The position numbers were made by a program, and so were the translations under genes. Below are positions 40,530 through 50,360 of a DNA stretch of 64,000 nucleotides, one piece after another. Source of the DNA: Halomonas alkalicola. GTDB lineage: Bacteria > Pseudomonadota > Gammaproteobacteria > Pseudomonadales > Halomonadaceae. Within the stretch, counting starts at the first letter, position 1. Every line of letters begins with the position of its first letter. The stretch lies in contig NZ_CP131913.1 in assembly GCF_030704205.1 (NCBI RefSeq), forward strand, positions 868,001 through 932,000, given 5' to 3'. Under the pieces are notes generated by a model that did no database searches, was not told the origin of the DNA, and saw only the letters and a program-made list of their open reading frames with translations.

Positions 40530-41905
40530 GCCTCCTCCTCGGCCAGGTGGCGGCGCACCCAGCGCCGAAACACCTCGCCCCGCTCCTGGTAGTTGGCGAA
40601 CTGGTCGAGGCTCGCGCAGGCCGGCGAGAGCAGCACGCAGTCGCCGGGCTCGGCGATCTCGGCGGCCCGGGCCATGGCCGCGGCCAGGTCCTCCACCTCG
40701 GTCAGCGGCAGCCGCCCGCGCAAGGCGCGCGCCAGGCGCTCGGCATCGAGGCCGAAGAGGATCGCCTCGCGGCCATGGCGGGCCAGGGGCTCGGCCAGGG
40801 GGGCGAAGTCGGCCCCCTTGCCGACGCCGCCGGCCAGCAGGATCAGGCGGCCCGCCAGGGTCGGGCCGAGCCCGGCGATGGCGGCCAGGGTGGCCCCCAC
40901 GTTGGTGCCCTTGGAGTCGTTGATCCAGCGCACGCCGCCCACCTCGGCCACCACCTCGCCACGATGGGGCAACCCCGGAAAGCGCCGCAGCACCCGGCAC
41001 ATCGGCTCCATGGGCAGGCCCAGCCGGCGCCCCATGGCGAGCGCGGCCAGGGCATTGGCCTGGTTGTGGCGACCGGCCAGGCGCACCTCGGCGGCGGGCA
41101 TCAGCGGCGTGTCGCCATGCATCAGCCAGTCGGCATCCCGGTGGCGGCCGATGCCCCACTCGCCGGCCTCGGGTGGGCGGGTGGTAAAGCTGTCCTGAAA
41201 GGGCAGCCGCTGCTCCGGCCAGGTGTTGGGGTCCTCGGCGTTGACCACCCCGTGACGCGCCCCGCGGAAGATGCCGAGCTTGGCGGCCCGATAGCCGGCC
41301 ATGTCGCCGTGGCGGTCCAGGTGATCCTCGGAGAGGTTGAGAAAGGCCGCACTCTCGGCACCGAGCCTGGGTGTGGTCTCGAGCTGGAAGCTGGAGAGCT
41401 CCAGCACGTAGAAATCGGCATCGGGCTCGTCGGCGAGCAGGTCCAGGGCCGGGGTGCCCAGGTTGCCCCCCACCGCCACGCGACGACCGGCCTCGACGGC
41501 CATCTCCCCCACCAGGGTGGTCACGGTGGACTTGGCGTTGGAGCCGGTGATGGCCGCGATGGGCGCCCGGGCGGCGCGCACGAAGAGCGCGATCTCGCCG
41601 ATCACCAGCGGCTCGCCGGTGGCCTCGCGGAGGCGCCCGTCCAGGACGTCGAGGCCCGGGGTGCGCGGGTCGATGCCGGGGCTCACCACCACCTCCTCCA
41701 CCTCGGAGAGGTCGAGGGCGGTCAGCGGGCCGCAGTGGATGGCCACGCCGGGGTGGGCGGCATGAAAGTCGTCGATGCCCGGCGGCACGGCACGGGTGTC
41801 GGCCACCATGTAGGGCACCCGCTGGCGCTCCAGATGGCGACAGATGGCGCGCCCCGAGATCCCGAGCCCGACCACCAGGGTGACGCCTGTCGGCACCTTG
41901 ACCAT
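40526..41905 (-). CDS. murD: UDP-N-acetylmuramoyl-L-alanine--D-glutamate ligase
   Basis: Second Mur ligase, 459 residues, adding D-glutamate. VVGLGISGRAICRHL (11-25) binds UDP-MurNAc, ITGSNAKSTVTTL (~119-131) is the ATP loop (GSNAKS in place of the more common GTNGKS/GTNAKS) and INDSKGTNVGATLAAI follows near 335. It is 32 bases below mraY and overlaps ftsW. Confidence 0.95.
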   Translation of the reverse strand: MVKVPTGVTLVVGLGISGRAICRHLERQRVPYMVADTRAVPPGIDDFHAAHPGVAIHCGPLTALDLSEVEEVVVSPGIDPRTPGLDVLDGRLREATGEPLVIGEIALFVRAARAPIAAITGSNAKSTVTTLVGEMAVEAGRRVAVGGNLGTPALDLLADEPDADFYVLELSSFQLETTPRLGAESAAFLNLSEDHLDRHGDMAGYRAAKLGIFRGARHGVVNAEDPNTWPEQRLPFQDSFTTRPPEAGEWGIGRHRDADWLMHGDTPLMPAAEVRLAGRHNQANALAALAMGRRLGLPMEPMCRVLRRFPGLPHRGEVVAEVGGVRWINDSKGTNVGATLAAIAGLGPTLAGRLILLAGGVGKGADFAPLAEPLARHGREAILFGLDAERLARALRGRLPLTEVEDLAAAMARAAEIAEPGDCVLLSPACASLDQFANYQERGEVFRRWVRRHLAEEEA

Positions 41906-41937
41906 ATCCTGCTCCTTGCCCGCGTGGAGGGCCTCGC

Positions 41938-43023
41938 TCAGCGCACCTTGAGGGTGGCCAGGCCGATGAGCACCAGCACCACGGTGATGATCCAGAAACG
42001 CACGATGACCCGCGGCTCGGGCCAGCCCTTGAGCTCATAGTGATGGTGCAGCGGGGCCATGCGGAAGATGCGCCGGCCGGTGAGCTTGTAGGAGCCCACC
42101 TGCAGGATCACCGAGATGGTCTCCATCACGAAGATGCCGCCCATGATGAAGAGCACGATCTCCTGGCGCACGATCACCGCCCCACACGCCCAGCGCGCCG
42201 CCCCCAGCGCCAGGGCCCCCACGTCCCCCATGAAGACCTGGGCGGGGTAGGTGTTGAACCACAGGAAGCCGAGCCCCGCGCCGGCGATGGTGGCGCAGAA
42301 GACGGCCAGCTCCCCGGCCCCGGGAATGAAGGGGATCTGCAGGTAGTTGGCGAACACCGCATTGCCGGTGGCGTAGGCGAACACCGCCAGCCCCATGGCC
42401 ACCAGCACGGTGGGCATGATCGCCAGGCCGTCGAGGCCGTCGGTGAGGTTCACCGCGTTGGAGCTGCCGACGATCACGAAGTAGGTCAGCACGATGAAGA
42501 ACACCCCCATCGGCACCACCACGTCCTTGAACAGCGGCACGATCAGGCTGGTCTCCACCGGCGAGGCCGCGGTGGCGTAGAGCAGCACCGCGGCGGCCAG
42601 GCCGACCACCGACTGCCACAGGTACTTCCAGCGCGCGGGCAGGCCGCGGGGGTTCTTCTCCACCACCTTGCGATAGTCGTCGACCCAGCCGATGGCCCCG
42701 AAGCCCAGGGTCACGCCCAGCACGATCCAGACGTAGTGGTTGCCGAGATCGCCCCACAGCAGGGTACTGACGGCGATGGCCATCAGGATCATGGCCCCGC
42801 CCATGGTGGGCGTGCCGGCCTTGGAGAGGTGTGACTGGGGGCCGTCGTCGCGCACCGCCTGCCCGATCTGGCGCTCGACCAGGCGGCGGATCATCACCGG
42901 CCCCAGCCACAGGCAGAGCCCGAGGGCGGTGATGGTGCCCAGGATCATGCGCAGGGTCAGGTAGTTGAAGACGTTGAAGGCGCTGAAGTATTGCGCCAGG
43001 AACTCAGCCAGATAGAGCAGCAT
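41938..43023 (-). CDS. mraY: Phospho-MurNAc-pentapeptide transferase MraY
   Basis: Ten-helix membrane enzyme of 361 residues that makes lipid I. The catalytic [36 protein letters not shown] and [11 protein letters not shown] motifs and [14 protein letters not shown] are present. Just after [11 protein letters not shown] the protein reads [14 protein letters not shown] where relatives read close to AALGTVAVIVRQE: the DNA looks as if two bases were inserted and one more added a few codons later, restoring the frame. Starts nine bases after murF. Confidence 0.94.
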   Translation of the reverse strand: MLLYLAEFLAQYFSAFNVFNYLTLRMILGTITALGLCLWLGPVMIRRLVERQIGQAVRDDGPQSHLSKAGTPTMGGAMILMAIAVSTLLWGDLGNHYVWIVLGVTLGFGAIGWVDDYRKVVEKNPRGLPARWKYLWQSVVGLAAAVLLYATAASPVETSLIVPLFKDVVVPMGVFFIVLTYFVIVGSSNAVNLTDGLDGLAIMPTVLVAMGLAVFAYATGNAVFANYLQIPFIPGAGELAVFCATIAGAGLGFLWFNTYPAQVFMGDVGALALGAARWACGAVIVRQEIVLFIMGGIFVMETISVILQVGSYKLTGRRIFRMAPLHHHYELKGWPEPRVIVRFWIITVVLVLIGLATLKVR

Positions 43024-43032
43024 GTATCGCGT

Positions 43033-44418
43033 TCACCTTGATCGATCCTGACGCAGTGCCGTCACCACCTGCTCCATGGCGGCACTGCGCGATCCCTTGA
43101 CCAGCACGCTGGCGCCGGGAGGAAGATGGTGGAGGGCGTGACGCACCAGCGCCTCGCGCTCCTGGAAGTGGCACCCGCCTGCGCCGAAGGCATGGGAGGC
43201 GGCGCGGGCCGCCTCGCCGCAGGTGCCGAGGAAGTCGATTCCCAGTTTCCGTGCGTAATCTCCGATCTCGGCGTGCAGCCGCTCGGACGCCTCCCCCAGC
43301 TCCCCCATGGCGCCCAGCAGGCACCAGTGGGGGCCGGGCAGCGTGACCAGCAGGTCGAGTGCCGCCCTCACCGCGCCGGGGTTGGCATTATAGGTATCAT
43401 CCAGCAGGCGTGAACCGTTGATGCCCGGCACGACGGAGAGCCGTCCCGGCATCGGCACCACCTCGCCAAGGCCTGCCACCACCTCCTCGGGGGCCAGGCC
43501 CATGGCCAGCGCCGCCGCCGCCGCGGCCAGGGCATTGGCCACGTTGTGGCGCCCGAGCAGGCCCAGCTGCACGCGGCCCAGCTCGACCCCGTCGGCGACA
43601 AGCGTGAAAGCATAGCGCCCCAGGGCATCGCAGGCCAGCGCCCGGGCGGTGACCCGGGCGCGGGGATCGAGGCCGAAGTCGCGCACCTCCCGCGGCGCGG
43701 CGAGGCGCGCCCAGGTGGCGAAGTAGGCGTCGTCGCGATTGAGCACCGCCACGCCGTCGGTCGGCAGGCCGGCGAGGATCTCGCCCTTGGCCTGGGCGAT
43801 GCGCCCCATGCCGCCGAACTCGCCGACGTGGGCGCCGGTGACGTTGGTGATCACCGCCACCCCGGGCTCGGCCAGCACGCTGGTCCAGGCGATCTCTCCG
43901 AGGTGGTTGGCGCCGAGCTCCACCACCGCCTGGCGGTGCTCGGGGGCGAGCTCGAGCAGGGTCAGCGGCGCACCGAAGTCGTTGTTGAGGTTGCCCCGGG
44001 TGGCCAGCGTCGCCCCCCGCCGAGCCAGGATGACGGCCAGCATCTCCTTGACGGTGGTCTTGCCGCTGTTGCCGGTCACCACCACCAGAGGGCCGCCCCA
44101 GGCGCGGCGCCGGGCGCGGCCGAGCAGCCCCAGGGCCAGGCGGGTATCGGCCACCTCGAGCAGCGCCATGCCCTCCACGTCGCCCCTCTCGGCCATGGCG
44201 CCGGCCTCGACCAGCGCCGCCGCGGCGCCGGCCGCCCGGGCCTCGTCGAGGAAGTCGTGGGCATCGAAGCGCTCGCCGCGCAGGGCGACGAACAGGCTGC
44301 CCGGGCTCAGCCGGCGGGTATCGGTGACGATCGCACCGATGGGCAGGTCGGCCGCCGGTGCCTCGAGGCCCAGCGCCTCGGCCACCTCGGCCAGGGTGGT
44401 CAATCCGCAGCGGCTCAT
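43033..44418 (-). CDS. murF: UDP-MurNAc-tripeptide--D-alanyl-D-alanine ligase
   Basis: Ligase of 461 residues that adds the D-Ala-D-Ala dipeptide. The ATP loop VTGNSGKTTVKEML (~113-126), GNLNNDFGAPLTLL and DDTYNANPGAVRAALD (~350-365) are the family motifs. The start overlaps the murE stop by four bases. Confidence 0.96.
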   Translation of the reverse strand: MSRCGLTTLAEVAEALGLEAPAADLPIGAIVTDTRRLSPGSLFVALRGERFDAHDFLDEARAAGAAAALVEAGAMAERGDVEGMALLEVADTRLALGLLGRARRRAWGGPLVVVTGNSGKTTVKEMLAVILARRGATLATRGNLNNDFGAPLTLLELAPEHRQAVVELGANHLGEIAWTSVLAEPGVAVITNVTGAHVGEFGGMGRIAQAKGEILAGLPTDGVAVLNRDDAYFATWARLAAPREVRDFGLDPRARVTARALACDALGRYAFTLVADGVELGRVQLGLLGRHNVANALAAAAAALAMGLAPEEVVAGLGEVVPMPGRLSVVPGINGSRLLDDTYNANPGAVRAALDLLVTLPGPHWCLLGAMGELGEASERLHAEIGDYARKLGIDFLGTCGEAARAASHAFGAGGCHFQEREALVRHALHHLPPGASVLVKGSRSAAMEQVVTALRQDRSR

Positions 44419-45941
44419 GGCGTCGCCTCCCCGCCGGCAGGCGCCCGGGCGGCCAGTGCGCGTTCGGCCTCGACCAGGTCCGAGAAGGGGTGACGCACGC
44501 CGGCGATCTCCTGGTAGGTCTCGTGGCCCTTGCCGGCGATCAGCACCAGGTCCTCGGCATCGGCATCGGCCAGCACCCGGGCGATCGCCGCGCCACGCCC
44601 GGCGATCTCCAGCGCCTGCCGGCGCGCGTCGGCGGAGAGCCCCGCCAGCACCGCTGCGCGGATCGCGGCCGGATCCTCCCCGCGGGGGTTGTCGTCGGTG
44701 ACCACCAGGCGGTCGGCATGGCGCTCGGCGGCGGCCGCCATCAGCGCCCGCTTGCCGGGGTCGCGGTCGCCGCCGCAGCCGAACAGACACCACAGCCGGC
44801 CATCCGCCGGCCGGTGGGCGCGCAGGGCGGCCAGGGCGTTGTCCAGGGCGTCGGGGGTGTGGGCGTAGTCGATCACCACGGTAGGAGCGCCGGGGCGCAC
44901 CAGCGCCTCCATGCGCCCCGGCACCGGGGCGAGGCCCGCGGCGGCGTCGAACAGCGCGCCGATGGGGTGGCCCAGCCCGTAGAGGGTGGCGATGGCCAGC
45001 AGCACGTTGTCCAGGTTGAAGCGGCCGAGCAGCGAGGTCTCCAACACCCGCTCCCCCTCGGGGGTCGCCACCAGCGCCCGCTGGCCGGCGCCGTGGGGGT
45101 GCCAGTCGATGACCCGGAAGGTCACCGCCTCGTCGGTACCGGTGGCCAGCACGCGCACCCGCCCCTCCTGACCACCGGGGAGCCCGGCCAGCATCAGCCG
45201 GGCCAGGGAGTCATCGGCGTTGACCACGGCAAGGCGCAGCTCCTCACGGCGAAAGAGCCTGGCCTTGGCCGCGGCGTAGGCGGCCATGCTGCCGTGATAG
45301 TCGAGGTGGTCGCGGGTCAGGTTGGTGAAGACCGCCGCGGCCAGCCGGCAGCCGTCGAGGCGCCCCTGCTCCAGGGCGTGGGAGGAGACCTCCATGGCCA
45401 CCCGGCGAACACCCGCATCGGCCAGCTCGGCCAGCGCCGCCTGCAGCGCCAGCGGCCCCGGCGTGGTCAGGCCGCCGTCGTGCAGCGCACCCAGGCGCCC
45501 GCACCCCAGGGTACCCACGAGCCCCGCCGACACTCCCAGCGCCTCACTCAGCTCGGCGATATAGTGGGTCACCGAGCTCTTGCCGTTGGTGCCGGTGACG
45601 CCAATCAGCTCCAGGCTGTCCGGCACCGCGAAGAGCTCGCGCCCCAGCTCCCCCAGCCGCTCGCGCAGGCCGGGCAGCGGCACCACGCGTGGGTCGTCGG
45701 GGCAGGCGCGCTCATCGCCCGAGTGGCAGAGCACCGCACAGGCCCCGGCTGCCAGCGCCGCCGCGATGAAGTCGCGGCCATCGGCGGCCACCCCGGGCAC
45801 CGCCACGAACAGCGTGCCCGGCCCGGCACGGCGGCTGTCGGTCGCGAGCCCGAGGGTCGCTACGGCGAGTTCAGGCAAGGGGCGCGCCTCGGGCCAGAGG
45901 CGCTGGAGGGTCGCCGTCAGGCGAGAGGGGGTCACCTGCAT
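44415..45941 (-). CDS. murE: UDP-MurNAc-L-Ala-D-Glu--meso-diaminopimelate ligase
   Basis: Third Mur ligase, 508 residues. The ATP loop is GVTGTNGKSSVTHYIAEL (~114-131), and the DNPRGEDPA motif near residue 425 marks specificity for meso-diaminopimelate, as in other Gram-negatives. It sits between ftsI (51 bases upstream) and murF (overlapping). Confidence 0.96.
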   Translation of the reverse strand: MQVTPSRLTATLQRLWPEARPLPELAVATLGLATDSRRAGPGTLFVAVPGVAADGRDFIAAALAAGACAVLCHSGDERACPDDPRVVPLPGLRERLGELGRELFAVPDSLELIGVTGTNGKSSVTHYIAELSEALGVSAGLVGTLGCGRLGALHDGGLTTPGPLALQAALAELADAGVRRVAMEVSSHALEQGRLDGCRLAAAVFTNLTRDHLDYHGSMAAYAAAKARLFRREELRLAVVNADDSLARLMLAGLPGGQEGRVRVLATGTDEAVTFRVIDWHPHGAGQRALVATPEGERVLETSLLGRFNLDNVLLAIATLYGLGHPIGALFDAAAGLAPVPGRMEALVRPGAPTVVIDYAHTPDALDNALAALRAHRPADGRLWCLFGCGGDRDPGKRALMAAAAERHADRLVVTDDNPRGEDPAAIRAAVLAGLSADARRQALEIAGRGAAIARVLADADAEDLVLIAGKGHETYQEIAGVRHPFSDLVEAERALAARAPAGGEATP

Positions 45942-45992
45942 GTTTCGCCTCGCAGCTGTCGGGTCGGGAGTGGGCTCAGGGTCATGGGGGCC

Positions 45993-47702
45993 TCAGCGGC
46001 TGCGCTGGTCGGGCGGCACGTCGAGCAGGCGCAGGGCGCTGCCCACGACGCGGGAGAAGACCGGCGCCGCCACGGCGCCGCCGAAGTAGCTGTCACCACG
46101 AGGGTGGTCGATCATCACCACGGTGACGATGCGCGGGTCGGAGACCGGCGCGATACCGGCGAAGAGGCTGCGATAGGCGTTCTGCACATAGCCGCCGGCA
46201 CCGGTCTTGCGCACCGTGCCGGTCTTCCCGGCCACCCGGTAGCCCGGCACCATGGCGCGCCGCGCCCCGGTGGTCGGCTGCACGGACTCCTCCATGATGC
46301 GCAGCAGGTCGTGGGCCACGGCGCGGTCGATGACCGGCTCCCCCGGCGGCGGTTCGGGGAGCTTGAGCAGCGACGGCGGCAGGCGCTCGCCGTGGTTGGC
46401 GATGGCGGTGTAGGCGCCGGCCAGCTGCAGCGCGGAGGTCGACAGGCCGTAGCCATAAGAGAGCGCGGCCCACTGGCTGCGCGACCAGCGCACCGGCGCC
46501 GGCAGGGTGCCGGTGGACTCGCCGGGAAAGCCGGTCTCGGGGCTCTGGCCGAAGCCGAGCCGGCGGTAGAGGTCCGGCACCAGGGGGTCGTCGAGCTCCA
46601 GCACCAGCTTCGACATGCCGATGTTGGAGGACTTCTCGAGGATGCCCGCCAGGTCGAGTCGGCCGTAGTTGCGGATATCGCGGATGGTGAAGCGGTCGAT
46701 GCGCATCCAGCCCGGCGAGGTGTCCACCACCACGTCGCGGGGGAACTGGCCGCTCTCCATGATCGCCGCCATGGCCAGCGGCTTCATCACCGAGCCGGGC
46801 TCGAAGACGTCGACGATGGCCTGGTTGCGCAGGCCGCGGGGATCGAGGCCGGCGCGATTGTTGGGGTTGTAGGAGGGCTGGTTGGCCATGGCCAGCACCT
46901 CGCCGGTGCGGGCATCCATCATCACCACCACACCGCCGTCGGCGTCATGCTCGGCCACCGCCGCCTTGAGCTCGCGGTAGGCCATGTACTGCAGGCGCTG
47001 GTCGATGGAAAGGGTCAGCTCACCGCCGGGGCGCGCTTCGCGCAGCACCTCGAGGTCGCGCACCAGGCGCCCGCGACGGTCCTTCAGCACGCGGCGCTGT
47101 CCCGGCTCGCCGGCCAGGTAGAACTGGTAGGCGAGCTCGAGGCCCTCCTGGCCCACGTCGTCGACATTGGTGACGCCAAGCAGCTGGGCGGTCACCTCCC
47201 CCGCCGGGTAGTAGCGCTTGTACTCGTCCTGGCGATAGACCCCGGGGATGCGCAGGTCCAGCACCCGCTGGGCCGCTTCCGGGGTCAGCTGGCGGCGCAG
47301 GAACATGAACTCCCGGGAGGCGAAGCGCTCCAGGCGCGCGTCGAGGTCGTCGAGCTCCATGCCCAGCGCCCTGGCCAGCTGAAGACGCTGGATGGGATCC
47401 TCCGGGACATCCTGGGGATTGGCCCACAGGGTGACCACCGGCGTGGAGATGGCCAGGGGTTCGCTGTTGCGGTCGCTGATCATGCCACGGTGGGCGGGAA
47501 TCGGGTCGGTGCGCAGGGTGCGGGCGTCGCCCTGCCCCTGCAGGAAGGGGCGGTCCACCACGTGGAGGATGACGATGCGCCCCACCAGCAGGCCCAGCCC
47601 CAGTAGCACGATGGCCAGCATCAGGCCGTAGCGCAGCCCCCCCATGGGGGCCATGGGCGGCGGACGACGGGGCGAGACGCCGCCGCGGACCTCGGTGCTC
47701 AT
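45993..47702 (-). CDS. ftsI: Septal transpeptidase FtsI (PBP3)
   Basis: Penicillin-binding protein 3, 569 residues: Pro-rich cytoplasmic N-terminus, membrane helix (~25-45), dimerisation domain, and a transpeptidase domain with S304-V-M-K, SSN near 356 and KTGT near 487. It cross-links septal peptidoglycan with FtsW. ATG 47702 overlaps the ftsL stop (ATGA). The DHPRGDSYFGGAVAAPVF segment near the C-terminus is typical. Confidence 0.96.
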   Translation of the reverse strand: MSTEVRGGVSPRRPPPMAPMGGLRYGLMLAIVLLGLGLLVGRIVILHVVDRPFLQGQGDARTLRTDPIPAHRGMISDRNSEPLAISTPVVTLWANPQDVPEDPIQRLQLARALGMELDDLDARLERFASREFMFLRRQLTPEAAQRVLDLRIPGVYRQDEYKRYYPAGEVTAQLLGVTNVDDVGQEGLELAYQFYLAGEPGQRRVLKDRRGRLVRDLEVLREARPGGELTLSIDQRLQYMAYRELKAAVAEHDADGGVVVMMDARTGEVLAMANQPSYNPNNRAGLDPRGLRNQAIVDVFEPGSVMKPLAMAAIMESGQFPRDVVVDTSPGWMRIDRFTIRDIRNYGRLDLAGILEKSSNIGMSKLVLELDDPLVPDLYRRLGFGQSPETGFPGESTGTLPAPVRWSRSQWAALSYGYGLSTSALQLAGAYTAIANHGERLPPSLLKLPEPPPGEPVIDRAVAHDLLRIMEESVQPTTGARRAMVPGYRVAGKTGTVRKTGAGGYVQNAYRSLFAGIAPVSDPRIVTVVMIDHPRGDSYFGGAVAAPVFSRVVGSALRLLDVPPDQRSR

Positions 47703-48022
47703 GGCCGGATCACCTCGACCTCGTCGACATCGGGCAGGCGCATCTCCAGGCGCTCCATGGCCAGGCGCTCGATGCGCGCCGGCGACGACCAGGCGCTCTC
47801 CTCGAGCAGCAGCTGCCCCCACTCGGTCTGCAACTGGTTCTGCTCGCGTTCGAGCTGCTGCAGGCGACCATACTGTTCACGGGTCAGATGGGTGGTGGTG
47901 ATCACCGCCAGGGCGCTGACCAGGCTGGCCACCAGCAGGGCGGCCACCAGCAGCAGGGAGGGGCTGGGCCGCACTGCCAGCGGCCAGCCGAATCCGGATG
48001 TCGACGTTCGTCCCTGTGTCAT
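47699..48022 (-). CDS. ftsL: Cell division protein FtsL
   Basis: Small bitopic division protein of 107 residues: polar N-terminus, membrane helix (~22-43, SLLLVAALLVASLVSALAV), then a heptad-rich coiled coil (REQYGRLQQLEREQNQLQTEW, in part) that pairs with FtsB. The position between rsmH and ftsI decides the call, since FtsL sequences are poorly conserved. Confidence 0.92.
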   Translation of the reverse strand: MTQGRTSTSGFGWPLAVRPSPSLLLVAALLVASLVSALAVITTTHLTREQYGRLQQLEREQNQLQTEWGQLLLEESAWSSPARIERLAMERLEMRLPDVDEVEVIRP

Positions 48023-48032
48023 ATCGCCTCCC

Positions 48033-48989
48033 TCAGTAACGCTTGCGAGCCGCCCGCATCACCGCACTGCGTGCCCGGGGGTTCTCCTCGACCTCCTCGG
48101 GGCCGGCCCGCTGCGCCTTGCCAAGCGCCTCGAGGCGCCGCTCGAGCTCCGTATCGGCAATCGGCATGCCCCGCGGCAGGTGGGAATCACCGCGCACGTG
48201 GTGGCGAATGAAGCGCTTGACCCGGCGATCCTCCAGCGAGTGGAAGCTGATCACCACCAGGTGGCCACCGGGGGCCAGGGCCTCGAGGGCCGCTTCCAGG
48301 GCCGCATCGAGCTGCTCGAGCTCACCGTTGACATGGATGCGCAGCGCCTGGAAGACCCGCGTCGCGGGGTGCTTGTGCTTCTCCCAGGCAGGGTGGGCCG
48401 TCTTGACCACCTCGGCCAGGTCCGCGGTGCGCAGGAAGGGCTGCTCGCCGCGACGGGCGACGATGGCCTTGGCCAGCCGGCGGGCATAGCGCTCCTCGCC
48501 GTACTCCTTGAACACCCGCGCCAGCTCGGCTTCGCTGGCGCGCGCGATGAAGGCCGCTGCGCTCTCCCCCTGGGTGGGGTCCATGCGCATGTCCAGGGGA
48601 CCATCGCGCAGGAAGCTGAAGCCGCGCTCGGGGTCGTCGAGCTGCGGCGAGGAGACGCCGACGTCGAGCAGGATGCCGGCCAGCTGGCCGTGCACGCCGT
48701 GCTGCCCGGCGATCTCGCCCAGGCGGGCGAACTCCGCGCGCTCGATGGTGAAGCGGGTGTCGTCGATGGCCGCGGCCTCGGCGATGGCCTCGGGGTCGCG
48801 GTCGATGGCGATCAGGCGCCCGGCCGGCGAGAGCCGGTCAAGGATGGCGCGGGAGTGGCCCCCGCGGCCGAAGGTGCCGTCCAGGTAGACCCCATCGGTG
48901 TCGTGCACCAGGGCCTCCACGGCGCCGTCGAGCAGGACGCTGGCATGACGGAAGCCGCGCGAGGCAGTATCAGGTGCGGATGACGACAT
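48033..48989 (-). CDS. rsmH: 16S rRNA (cytosine-1402-N4)-methyltransferase RsmH
   Basis: SAM-dependent methyltransferase of 318 residues (from ATG 48989; ATG 49004 is also in frame) that modifies C1402 of 16S r[17 protein letters not shown] (~38-51), [19 protein letters not shown] (~107-125) and [15 protein letters not shown] (~245-259) are the family signatures. It is the first protein gene of the dcw cluster here; mraZ, which normally precedes it, is missing, and rnpB ends about 60 bases upstream on the same strand. Confidence 0.95.
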   Translation of the reverse strand: MSSSAPDTASRGFRHASVLLDGAVEALVHDTDGVYLDGTFGRGGHSRAILDRLSPAGRLIAIDRDPEAIAEAAAIDDTRFTIERAEFARLGEIAGQHGVHGQLAGILLDVGVSSPQLDDPERGFSFLRDGPLDMRMDPTQGESAAAFIARASEAELARVFKEYGEERYARRLAKAIVARRGEQPFLRTADLAEVVKTAHPAWEKHKHPATRVFQALRIHVNGELEQLDAALEAALEALAPGGHLVVISFHSLEDRRVKRFIRHHVRGDSHLPRGMPIADTELERRLEALGKAQRAGPEEVEENPRARSAVMRAARKRY

Positions 48990-49051
48990 GCGTATCTCGA
49001 TCATGGGCTGGCGGGTCGGCCACAGACCGCACGCTCAGGGGTGGAAATCAG

Positions 49052-49404
<353 letters not shown>

Positions 49405-49410
49405 GCGGCA

Positions 49411-49439
49411 AGCATACCAGCGCCCCGTAGGCCCCTCAA
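49411..49439 (-). promoter_or_regulatory. rnpB promoter
   Basis: On the minus strand TTGAGG (49439-49434) and TATGCT (49416-49411) are spaced by 17 bases; the start at 49404 falls on the first G of the RNA. It may also serve rsmH and the dcw genes, since no clear terminator is seen after rnpB. Confidence 0.8.
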
Positions 49440-49453
49440 TGCCTGATCGCGGC

Positions 49454-50311
49454 TCAACCCGCACCCTTGAGAGCCTGGGCGCGGGCATACCAGGCCTTCT
49501 TGCCGCCCCCCAGCACCCGCGCCGCCACCGCGGCCGCCTGCTTGACGCCGACGCCCTCGGCCAGCAGCGCCGCGAGCAGCGCCTCGCCCTCCACCACCGA
49601 GGCCTCCTCTTCCTCGCGGGGGGCGGCACCAGCCACCATCACCACGAACTCGCCGCGGGCCTGGTCGGGGTCGGCCTCCATGCGCGCCAGCAGCTCGTCC
49701 GCCGAGCCGTCGAGGAAGGTCTCGAAGGCCTTGGTCAGCTCCCGGGCCAGCACCAGGCGCCGCTTGCCAACCACCGTCGCCAGGTCGGCCAGGGTGTCGC
49801 GGATGCGGTGGGGCGACTCGTAGAAGACCAGGGTCTCCTCCCGGGCGGCCAGCGCCTCGAGGCGCGCGCGGCGTCCGCCCCCCTTGGCCGGCAGGAATCC
49901 CTGGAAGGTGAAGCGGTCGGTGGGCAGGCCCGCCGCCGAGAGCGCGGCCACCAGGGCGCAGGCGCCCGGCACCGGCACGATGCGCCGCCCCCGGGCGCGC
50001 AGCTCGCGCACCAGCACGAAGCCCGGGTCGCTGATCAGCGGCGTGCCGGCGTCGGAGACCAGGGCGATGGACTCGCCGGCCACCAGCCGGGCGTCCAGCT
50101 GCTCGACCCGCGCCGCCTCGTTGTGCTCATGCAGCGAGAGCAGCGGCACCGAGAGCCCCAGGTGGCGCAGCAGCCGGCCGGTATGGCGGGTATCCTCGGC
50201 GGCGATCAGTGCCACTTCTCCCAGCAGCCGCGCGGCGCGCGGGCTCAGGTCCTCCAGATTCCCAATCGGCGTGGCGACCACGTACAATGAGGCTGAGTTA
50301 GCGTCTGACAC
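49454..50311 (-). CDS. rsmI: 16S rRNA (cytidine-1402-2'-O)-methyltransferase RsmI
   Basis: SAM-dependent methyltransferase of 285 residues; with RsmH it completes the m4Cm1402 modification. LYVVATPIGNLEDLSPRA (9-26), AEDTRHTGRLL, SDAGTPLISDPG and FYESPHRIRDTL are all intact. The GTG at 50311 is used because GAGGAG lies six bases upstream and the family begins here. It is divergent from lpoA, 49 bases away. Confidence 0.95.
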   Translation of the reverse strand: MSDANSASLYVVATPIGNLEDLSPRAARLLGEVALIAAEDTRHTGRLLRHLGLSVPLLSLHEHNEAARVEQLDARLVAGESIALVSDAGTPLISDPGFVLVRELRARGRRIVPVPGACALVAALSAAGLPTDRFTFQGFLPAKGGGRRARLEALAAREETLVFYESPHRIRDTLADLATVVGKRRLVLARELTKAFETFLDGSADELLARMEADPDQARGEFVVMVAGAAPREEEEASVVEGEALLAALLAEGVGVKQAAAVAARVLGGGKKAWYARAQALKGAG

Positions 50312-50360
50312 TTGTGGCTCCTCGGCGCAATGACCGACACAACGGACTAAGGATGGATTC

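Noticed and set aside
44358..47606. A 1082-codon open frame on the plus strand opposite murE and ftsI
   Set aside because: Same antisense G+C effect; murE and ftsI carry all expected motifs on the other strand.
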